The notes under the pieces are model-generated. The model saw nothing but the letters and a program-made list of their open reading frames with translations, made no database searches and was not told the origin of the DNA. This document shows positions 43,267 to 49,832 of a DNA stretch of 64,000 bases, one piece after another. Location: assembly GCF_009674565.1 (NCBI RefSeq), contig NZ_WKJL01000002.1:1-64000 (forward strand), read 5' to 3'. The translations under genes and the position numbers were made by a program. Numbering within the stretch: position 1 is the stretch's first letter; every line of letters begins with the position of its first letter. The stretch is from Duganella aquatilis. GTDB lineage: Bacteria > Pseudomonadota > Gammaproteobacteria > Burkholderiales > Burkholderiaceae_D.

Positions 43267-45636
43267 TTAGAAAAGGCTGGCTTGCGCCGTCGTCAAACTG
43301 GTGAAACTGTCGTGCATCGGCAGCAGGATCGAGTCGGCGATCGGCTGCAGCTGCTTGGTCAGATAGTGCTCGTAATCGATATTCGAGCGCAGCGCTTCCA
43401 GCGGCTCCGGGCCGCCGGTGGTCATCACGTAGCTGATCCAGCCGCCGTTCTGGTAGCGCAGCGGACGGCGTTGCGCCTGATTGTACTCATCGGCGATGCG
43501 CGCGGCGCGCACTTGCGGCGGTACGTTGACCTTGTATTCGTCGAGCGGCTGGCGCAGGCGCTTGCGGTAGACCAGCAGGTCGTCGTAGTCGCCGGACAGG
43601 GTTTTCTCGGCGTACTCCCGCACGAAGTCCTGGTAGGGCTCGTCCTTGAAGATGCGCAGGAACAGGCCCTGCTGGAACTGCTGCGCCAGCGGCGTCCAGT
43701 CGCTGCGCGCCACTTCCAGGCCGCGATAGATGACTTCGTCCTCGCCCTTGCTGTTGAAGGTCAGGCCGGCGTAGCGCTTCTTGCTGCCCATATCGGTGCC
43801 GCGGATGGTCGGCATGAAGAACTTGCGGTAGTGCGTGTCGAATTCGATTTCGAGGTGGCAGTCGAGGCCGTGCCTGGTCTTCAGCATGGTGCGCCACCAT
43901 TGGTTGATCTGGTCGGCCAGGCCCTGGCCGATGGCCAGCGCTTCGGCGTTCGGGTATTCCTTTTTCAGCCAGATGAAGATGGAGTCGGTGTCGCCGTAGA
44001 TGACGTCGTAGCCCTCGGCCTCCACCAGCGCGCGCGTCTGCTTCATCATCTGGTGGCCGCGCAGCGTGACCGACGACACCAGGCGCGGATTGAAGAAGCG
44101 GCATTCGCTGGCGCCCAGCACGCCGCAGAAGGAGTTCATCAACAGCTTGAGCGCCTGCGACAGCGGCTCGTTTTTGGCGCGCTTGGCGGCGTCGCGCTGT
44201 TTCCAGATGTCGGTGGTGATGGCCGGCAGGCAGTGTTTCTCGCGCGAGAACACGGTGCCGTTGACGCCCTCCACCACCGTGGCCGGATCGGTGGCCGCCT
44301 CGCCTTCGACCAGCCCGACCGGATCGACCAGGAAGGTGCGGATGATCGACGGGTACAGGCTCTTGTAGTCGAGCACCACCACCGAGTCGTACAGGCCAGG
44401 CTTGGAATCCATGACGAAGCCGCCCGGCGAGGCGCCGCCGCTGACGTCGCCCACATTCGGCGCCACATAGCCTTCGCGGTGCATGCGCGGCAGGTAGTGG
44501 TGCGAGAAGGCGGCGATGGAGCCGCCCAGGTGGTCGGCCTGCAGGCCGGTCACGGTGGCGCGCTCGATCATGAAGGCCAGCAGGTTGGCCTTGTCGAAGA
44601 TGCGCGTGACCAGTTCGCAGTCCTTCAGGTTGTAGGTGGCCAGCGCCGGCTTGTCGTGGTGGAAGCGGCGTTCGATTTCGGCCATCTTGTCGTAGTCGGT
44701 GCCGATTTCCTTGCCTTCGCCGAGCATGGACTGGGCCACGTTTTCCAGGCTGAACGAGGGGAACATCCACGAGGCGGCCTTCAGCGCGTCGATGCCGTCG
44801 AGGATGATGCGGCCCGGCAGCGGCGCGAACAAATAGCCCTGCTTGCCCGGATGCTCGCGCCATTCGATGCCCTTGCCTTCGCGCCCCAGCGCCAGCGGCA
44901 CCTTGTGCTTGTCGGCGTTCTTTTGCAGCACGTGCAGGTCGAACTGCACCACGTTCCAGCCGATCAGCACGTCGGGATCGTGGCGCGCCATCCAGGCGTT
45001 CAGGCGCTCGATCAGCTGGCGCGGCGTGGCGCAGTATTCGAGGTCGAAGTCGACGGCGGGCGCCTCGGCCGGCGCCTCGCCCAGCATGTAGACCTGGCGC
45101 TGGCCGCAGCCTTCCAGCGCGATCGAGTACAGGTCGCCGTAGGCGCTGGTTTCGATGTCGAGCGACACCATCTTCAGTGTGGGCCGGTAGTCGGGTGCCG
45201 GCTTGAGCTTGCAGTTGTGGATGACGTGGCCGCTGGCGTGGCCGCCCTCGGTGTGCACGGTGGCGGTGATGAAGCGCTCCATCAGGTAGCGTTCGGGCGG
45301 GCGGATGTCGGCCTCGAACAGCTTGATACCGTGGTCGCGCAGCGCCCGTTCCAGCGCCGTCAGCTGCTTGTAGCGCGAGGCGTAGATGCCGATCACCGGC
45401 TGCTGCTGGAAGGTCTTCAGTTGCAGCTCGCGCAATTCGATGCCGGCGTCGGGCGCGATCTGCGCCGCGATGGCCTCGCGCAGCGACGCCTCGGCGAAGG
45501 CCACCGAAGTCTGGGCGGTGAGGCGGACTTTCCTGGGGCCGGCGTCGGTCGCCAGCCAGAAATCGATCTCCGTGCCGCTGGGCGTGTCGCGCCAGTGGCG
45601 GGTCAGGATGAAGCCGGTTTGTGCGGTGTGCGTCAT
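43267..45636 (-). CDS. polB: DNA polymerase II (family B, SOS-inducible)
   Basis: A 789-residue family B polymerase. The 3'-5' exonuclease has Exo I SLDIETSAYGD, Exo II IGWNVVQFDL and Exo III TYNLKDCEL. The polymerase motif A is VVLDYKSLYPSIIR and motif C VIYGDTDSIFI. Length agrees with E. coli Pol II. ATG 45636 is chosen: a perfect LexA box lies 12 bp upstream and the in-frame ATG at 45660 is inside that box. A TATAAT ends 7 bases before the ATG, suggesting an mRNA with little or no leader. It restarts replication at damaged forks. Confidence 0.94.
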   Translation of the reverse strand: MTHTAQTGFILTRHWRDTPSGTEIDFWLATDAGPRKVRLTAQTSVAFAEASLREAIAAQIAPDAGIELRELQLKTFQQQPVIGIYASRYKQLTALERALRDHGIKLFEADIRPPERYLMERFITATVHTEGGHASGHVIHNCKLKPAPDYRPTLKMVSLDIETSAYGDLYSIALEGCGQRQVYMLGEAPAEAPAVDFDLEYCATPRQLIERLNAWMARHDPDVLIGWNVVQFDLHVLQKNADKHKVPLALGREGKGIEWREHPGKQGYLFAPLPGRIILDGIDALKAASWMFPSFSLENVAQSMLGEGKEIGTDYDKMAEIERRFHHDKPALATYNLKDCELVTRIFDKANLLAFMIERATVTGLQADHLGGSIAAFSHHYLPRMHREGYVAPNVGDVSGGASPGGFVMDSKPGLYDSVVVLDYKSLYPSIIRTFLVDPVGLVEGEAATDPATVVEGVNGTVFSREKHCLPAITTDIWKQRDAAKRAKNEPLSQALKLLMNSFCGVLGASECRFFNPRLVSSVTLRGHQMMKQTRALVEAEGYDVIYGDTDSIFIWLKKEYPNAEALAIGQGLADQINQWWRTMLKTRHGLDCHLEIEFDTHYRKFFMPTIRGTDMGSKKRYAGLTFNSKGEDEVIYRGLEVARSDWTPLAQQFQQGLFLRIFKDEPYQDFVREYAEKTLSGDYDDLLVYRKRLRQPLDEYKVNVPPQVRAARIADEYNQAQRRPLRYQNGGWISYVMTTGGPEPLEALRSNIDYEHYLTKQLQPIADSILLPMHDSFTSLTTAQASLF

Positions 45637-45648
45637 GCCAGAATTATA

Positions 45649-45664
45649 CTGTATGCGCATACAG
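45649..45664 (-). promoter_or_regulatory. LexA (SOS) box of polB
   Basis: CTGTATGCGCATACAG is a perfect 16-bp palindrome with the CTGT-N8-ACAG consensus. It adjoins TATAAT (45643-45648 on the plus strand as ATTATA), so LexA would cover the promoter. Confidence 0.92.
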
Positions 45665-45755
45665 ATCCGGGGTCAGGTCCCTCATTTCTACACGAGCTGT
45701 GCCGTAGCAATGCTACGGCACAGCTCGTGTAGAAATGAGGGACCTGACCCCGGAT
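45665..45755. repeat. Perfect 91-bp palindrome (REP/MITE-like element)
   Basis: The sequence 45665-45709 is the exact reverse complement of 45711-45755 with a single base (A45710) at the centre: 45-bp arms without mismatch. It starts ATCCGGGGTCAGGTCCCTC and the arms form a cruciform or long hairpin. Its left edge touches the LexA box of polB and its right edge is the first base of the stop codon of the downstream-labelled gene at 45755. Such exact palindromes resemble REP or MITE-like mobile elements; no second copy was seen in this window. Confidence 0.85.
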
Positions 45756-46405
45756 TAGCCGGCGATATAGGAGACGCGCAGCGCTGCCGGGCCGCGCGGT
45801 GCGGGGCGGTGTTCGGGCTGGCCCGGCGCGCCGGGGCGTTCGACGTCGAAGGCGACGCCGTCCAGGCTGATTTCGACGGTGGCACCCTGCTCGTCGCGGC
45901 CGGAGAACAGCAGCAAGGCGCCGGGACCGCGCACGGCGCCGCGCAAGGTGCTCAGGCCGGACCAGCGGTAGCTCATCAGCTCGCCCGCCAGGCGGCTGGC
46001 CGCCTGCACCAGCGGCAGCCGCTGCTCCTGCGACGGATCGCCGCTGCTGATCCAGTGCAGATGCACTTCGCACAGGCGCACGCTGTCGGCGTCGAACAGG
46101 TAGCGCAGCCGCGCCGGCCCGGGCGGACCGGGCCGCAGCGACGGCACCGTCAGCTCCAGCCACTGCTCGCCGCTGAGGCGGTCGATGTCGTGCTGCAGCG
46201 TGGCCTGCGCCACCGGATGTTCGGCGGCGATGGCGGCCATCACGTCGGCCAGCTCCATGCCCCAGCGCGCGCGGCCATAGCCGCTGCAGCGGTAGCGGTG
46301 CTCGCGCACCTGCCACGAGCGCGGCTGCCCGGTCAGGGAAAGTTCCAGTAGCGGGCGCCGCGGCGGCCGGGCGCCGGACGGCGGCAAATTGTCTTGGACA
46401 TGCAT
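45755..46405 (-). CDS. Hypothetical protein
   Basis: A 216-residue protein I do not recognise. No signal peptide or membrane helix is obvious. It has RYRCSGYGRARWGMELADV near the N-terminus, a Pro/Gly-rich stretch (SLRPGPPGPARLR) and RYLFDADSVRLCEVHLHWISS, and a C-terminal part rich in Gly, Pro and Arg. Its TAA stop begins within the end of a perfect palindrome, so the original C-terminus may have been trimmed or rebuilt by insertion of that element. It diverges from the response-regulator gene at 46532. Confidence 0.6.
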   Translation of the reverse strand: MHVQDNLPPSGARPPRRPLLELSLTGQPRSWQVREHRYRCSGYGRARWGMELADVMAAIAAEHPVAQATLQHDIDRLSGEQWLELTVPSLRPGPPGPARLRYLFDADSVRLCEVHLHWISSGDPSQEQRLPLVQAASRLAGELMSYRWSGLSTLRGAVRGPGALLLFSGRDEQGATVEISLDGVAFDVERPGAPGQPEHRPAPRGPAALRVSYIAG

Positions 46406-46531
46406 GAATGTGCGGTGCTGATAAAACCAGCGTCATTGTAGGTTGCCCCCTTCGGCGTGTATGTAGCACGAAAGTGCTACAAGGGCCCCGCCAGCCCTTT
46501 CGGCCGCCGTCTTCCAGCGTAAAATGGCCGC

Positions 46532-47218
46532 ATGAACCCAGCTGACCCACTCGATACCCGCCTGATCCACGTCGCCATCGTCGAGGACGATCCTGAATTC
46601 AGCAATGCGCTCAGCGTGGTGGTGCAGGATTGCGCCGACATGCAGCTGGTCGGCCGCGCCGCCACCCAGGCCGAGGGCCTGGCCTTGCTGTCCGGACCGC
46701 CGGCCGACGTGTTGCTGGTCGACCTCGGCCTGCCGGACGGCTCGGGCATCGCCGTGATCCGCGCGGCGGCGCTGCAATGGCCCAGTTGCAGCATCATGGT
46801 CAGCACCAATTTCGGCGACGAGACCCACGTGATGCGCTCGATCGAGGCCGGCGCCGCCGGCTACCTGCTGAAGGACAGCTCGCCGTCCAAGATGTGCGAC
46901 GAGATCCGCAGCCTGGCCAACGGCGGCAGCCCGATCAGCCCGATCATCGCGCGCCAGGTGCTGGCGCGCTTCCGCAGCGCCCCCGCCGCGCCGGCCAGCG
47001 CCAGCCAGGCCGCCGACGAAACCTCGCTGCTGTCGCAGCGCGAGAAGGAAGTGCTGGACTACATCACCAAGGGCTTTACCGTGCACGAGATCGCCGGGCT
47101 GATGCAGCTGTCGCATTTCACCGTGCGCACCTTCGTGCGGCGCATTTACAGCAAGCTCAAGGTGTCTTCCAAGGCCGAGGCGATCTATGAGGCGCGCACC
47201 CAGGGATTGCTGTCCTGA
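46532..47218 (+). CDS. NarL/LuxR-type response regulator
   Basis: A 228-residue regulator with receiver domain (Asp64 in LVDLGLPDGSG; acidic EDD near 18-20; Lys in YLLKDSSP) and C-terminal LuxR HTH: LLSQREKEVLDYITKGFTVHEIAGLM, then HFTVRTFVRRIYSKLKV. Its last base is shared with the kinase start (TGATG), so the two are coupled. Partner of the DISM-type sensor. Confidence 0.93.
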   Translation: MNPADPLDTRLIHVAIVEDDPEFSNALSVVVQDCADMQLVGRAATQAEGLALLSGPPADVLLVDLGLPDGSGIAVIRAAALQWPSCSIMVSTNFGDETHVMRSIEAGAAGYLLKDSSPSKMCDEIRSLANGGSPISPIIARQVLARFRSAPAAPASASQAADETSLLSQREKEVLDYITKGFTVHEIAGLMQLSHFTVRTFVRRIYSKLKVSSKAEAIYEARTQGLLS

Positions 47219-49152
47219 TGGCCCGGGCATCGCGCCTGCTGGCTCCGCTGCTGCTGTTGTTCTCGGTGGCGGTATTGATTGCGGCCGCCTCGCTCTACCT
47301 CGACAACGACGGCCACCACGGCCCGGCCGCCACGCTGCGCCTGACCCAGGCCAGCTGGCAGGAAACCGTCGCGCCCGGCTACACGCCGCCGCCGCCCACG
47401 ATCGACAGCGCTGCCTTGCCGCCGGCATGGCAACTGGTGGCGCTGCCGTTCAGTCCATCGATCGCGCTGCTGCGCCAGGCCGCATCCGGCGCCAGCGGCA
47501 CGCCGCCGCATGCGGTGCACGTCAGCTGGCTGAAGGTGGCGGTGGACGGCCTGCCGGTGACGTCGCGCCTGGCGCTGTACGGCGTGCGCGTCAAGACCGA
47601 CGGCACCATCGCGGTCTACATTAACGGCAGGCTGGCGCACCAGGCCCAGCAGAACGGGCCGTCGTGGAACAGCACCCGCACGCCGCTGTGGTTCACGCTG
47701 GACAACCGCCGCGGCAGCCCGCCGGTGCGCGAGATCCTGCTGCGGCTGGAACACAGCCCGGCATCGCAGACGGCGCTGTCGTCGCTGCGGCTGGGACCGG
47801 CCGACGTGCTGCGGCCGTCATATCAGGTGCGGCTGTGGCTGCAGCAGCAGTTGCCGGCCATGTTGAGCGCGGCCTTCATGGCGGTTGGCGTGTTCGCCGT
47901 ATTCGTCTGGCTGCGGCGCCCGCGTGAGATCGCCTATCTGCTGTTCTTCAACCTGGCGGCGACAGCTTTCCTGCGCGGCCTGCATTTCTATGTCGACCTG
48001 CCGGTCGCCAACGACTGGTTTGCCTGGCTGACGGTCAATTCGCTGTTCTGGCTGGTGCTGGCGGTGCATTTCTTCCTGTGCCAGCTGCACCAGCAGCCGC
48101 TGGTGTGGCTGACGCGCGGGCTGGTGGCCGTCACGCTGCTGATCGGCGTGCTGACCTGGCCGCCGCTGGCGGTGCTGCCGAGTATGCCGACCGTGACGCC
48201 GATCATCTACCTGGCGGCGCCGATAATGAGCCTGATCGCCTGCGTGGTCGACGGCTACTGCAGCTGGCGCCATTCGCAGGAGGGGCGGATGGTGGTGTAC
48301 GGCCTGCTGGCCTGTACCTTGATGGGCATGTCGGACTGGCTGTTGCAGAATAACGTCATCAGCGCGGAGGGCTGGTATCTGGGCGCCTATGCGCCGGCGG
48401 TGTGCTTCATCACCTTCGGCGTGCTGATGTACCGCCGCTATGTCGATGCGATTGCCGAAGTGGAGCGGGTCAACGCCAGCCTGGCCGAGCGGCTGGAAAA
48501 GCGCGAGGCGGAGCTGGAGACCAGCCACCAGCGCCTGCGCGAAATCGAACTGCGCCAGACCATCAGCGACGAGCGCCAGCGGCTGATGCAGGACATGCAC
48601 GACGGCCTCGGTTCCTCGCTGATCAGCGCGATCCGCTCGGTGGAGCGCGGCAATATCAGCGACGAGCGCGTGTCGCAGATCCTGAAAGATTGCCTGGATG
48701 ACCTCAAGCTGACCATCGATTCGATGGAGCCGGTGGAAGCGGACCTGCTGCTGTTGCTGGCCACGCTGCGCTTCCGCCTGGAGCCGCGCCTGGAGGGCAC
48801 CGGCGTCAAGCTGCTGTGGGAAGTGCGCGAGCTGCCTGCGCTGCCGTGGCTGAATCCGTCCAGCGCGCTGCACATTTTGCGCATTGTGCAGGAGAGCATT
48901 GCCAACATCCTGCGTCACACGCGGGCGACCGAGATCCGCGTCGGCACCACCGCCGGCGCCAATGGCGTCCAGGTGCACATCGCCGACAATGGCGGCGGCT
49001 TCGATGTTGCGCAGACCTTGTATCAGGCTGGCGGACGTGGGCTGCAGAACCAGCGCCGGCGGGCGGCGTCGGTGGAAGGGACGGTCAACTGGCAGTCCAA
49101 TCCGGCCGGCACGCTGTTCACGCTGTGGCTGCCGCTGGAGCGCAAGGCATAA
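47218..49152 (+). CDS. 7TM/DISM-type sensor histidine kinase
   Basis: A 644-residue kinase. One N-terminal helix, a periplasmic jelly-roll-like domain (about 35-195) and seven membrane helices (about 215-405) form a 7TMR-DISM sensor. A coiled-coil linker with VNASLAERLEKREAELETSHQRLR leads to HisKA_3 with His in LMQDMHDGLGSSLI, and an NarX-type ATPase ending in GGRGLQNQRRRAASVEG. Such sensors bind carbohydrates or peptides in the periplasm. Followed by a strong bidirectional terminator. Confidence 0.9.
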   Translation: MARASRLLAPLLLLFSVAVLIAAASLYLDNDGHHGPAATLRLTQASWQETVAPGYTPPPPTIDSAALPPAWQLVALPFSPSIALLRQAASGASGTPPHAVHVSWLKVAVDGLPVTSRLALYGVRVKTDGTIAVYINGRLAHQAQQNGPSWNSTRTPLWFTLDNRRGSPPVREILLRLEHSPASQTALSSLRLGPADVLRPSYQVRLWLQQQLPAMLSAAFMAVGVFAVFVWLRRPREIAYLLFFNLAATAFLRGLHFYVDLPVANDWFAWLTVNSLFWLVLAVHFFLCQLHQQPLVWLTRGLVAVTLLIGVLTWPPLAVLPSMPTVTPIIYLAAPIMSLIACVVDGYCSWRHSQEGRMVVYGLLACTLMGMSDWLLQNNVISAEGWYLGAYAPAVCFITFGVLMYRRYVDAIAEVERVNASLAERLEKREAELETSHQRLREIELRQTISDERQRLMQDMHDGLGSSLISAIRSVERGNISDERVSQILKDCLDDLKLTIDSMEPVEADLLLLLATLRFRLEPRLEGTGVKLLWEVRELPALPWLNPSSALHILRIVQESIANILRHTRATEIRVGTTAGANGVQVHIADNGGGFDVAQTLYQAGGRGLQNQRRRAASVEGTVNWQSNPAGTLFTLWLPLERKA

Positions 49153-49183
49153 AAAAAACCGGACGCGAGGTCCGGTTTTTTTT
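49153..49183. terminator. Bidirectional intrinsic terminator
   Basis: AAAAAACCGGAC (49153-49164), loop GCGAG, then GTCCGG and a run of T to 49183 form a GC stem flanked by A and T tracts. It ends the kinase operon on the plus strand and the convergent Flp pilin gene on the minus strand. Confidence 0.92.
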
Positions 49184-49197
49184 CGGGCTGAAGCAGA

Positions 49198-49365
49198 TTA
49201 CGACGATTTGATCAGGCCGGAGATGTAGGTCAGCGAAGCGGTGATTTTCGGGCCCAGGATGGTCAGGCCGGCGGTGATCGCGGCGGCGATGGCGGCTGCC
49301 ATCAGAGCGTATTCGATAGCGGTGATGCCGTCTTCGTTGCGGATGAAGTTGGTGATTGCGTTCAT
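49198..49365 (-). CDS. flp: Flp-type IVb pilin
   Basis: A 55-residue prepilin that short-ORF cut-offs miss. MNAITNFIRNEDG is the leader and ITAIEYALMAAAI the start of the mature helix: cleavage after Gly13 with Glu at +5 is the class III prepilin-peptidase signature, and the tail is short with two Ser. GAGGA lies seven bases upstream of ATG 49365. The pilin polymerises into Tad/Flp fimbriae for adhesion. No tad/cpa secretion genes lie in the window, so assembly relies on a distant locus. Terminated by the bidirectional hairpin shared with the kinase operon. Confidence 0.93.
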   Translation of the reverse strand: MNAITNFIRNEDGITAIEYALMAAAIAAAITAGLTILGPKITASLTYISGLIKSS

Positions 49366-49528
49366 GATTGAATCCTCGTTAAAGTTGATTAGAAGGTAAA
49401 AACTGCGTCAACTAAAACGGGGTTCAGGTTTTAGGTACTGCGTTGCTGCTTGTTGCATGTGTTCTGCTGATGTAAGTCATTCTACGCACCTCGCCGCCGC
49501 CGCGCAGCAGACAAACGTCACTTTCTGC

Positions 49529-49544
49529 CGTGACATTTGTCACG
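49529..49544. promoter_or_regulatory. CRP/Vfr-like palindrome
   Basis: CGTGACATTTGTCACG matches the core GTGA-N6-TCAC of CRP-family sites with 6-bp perfect arms. It lies 163 bp upstream of the Flp ATG. Confidence 0.5.
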
Positions 49545-49693
49545 CATGGACACAAGGAGCCTGCAGATAGGCGCCGATACCCTGCTCCGGCTAATTTCCC
49601 AGCTCAAACTGCGTGGCGGCACGCAACTCCCGGCGACAAGCAGTTCAAGCAAGCTGGCCGCTTGCGTCTGGAAGACGTCGCTTTTGATTAGGC

Positions 49694-49721
49694 AAAAAAA
49701 AGCCCGCTACGAGAGCGGGCT
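49694..49721 (-). terminator. Intrinsic terminator of TonB receptor at 49833
   Basis: On the minus strand the stem AGCCCGCT-CTCGT-AGCGGGCT is followed by a run of seven or more T. It lies 110 bp after the receptor stop. Confidence 0.88.
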
Positions 49722-49832
49722 AAATCTATTTCCTTGGAGGAGAATAGAGGAGACAGGTGTAATCATGCCGGTCGGCGGCCTGTTTATCCAATTTATCTTT
49801 CTGATGCCAGAGATTCACCAGACGCATAATGC

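Larger units (their letters stand above)
49366..49832. other. 467-bp non-coding stretch between Flp pilin and TonB receptor
   Basis: Contains the Flp promoter side, a CRP-like palindrome (49529-49544), and the terminator of the downstream TonB receptor (49694-49721). A 99-codon plus-strand frame (49537-49836) runs through that terminator, lacks a ribosome site and resembles nothing, so it is not called as a gene. No other coding signal was seen. Confidence 0.6.

Noticed and set aside
45658..45660. ATG inside the LexA box as polB start
   Set aside because: The promoter -10 box lies downstream of it, so it would not be transcribed.
45633..46550. Frame of 305 codons across the palindrome
   Set aside because: It merely reads through the palindrome and antisense to better-supported genes; repeated peptide comes from the palindrome itself.
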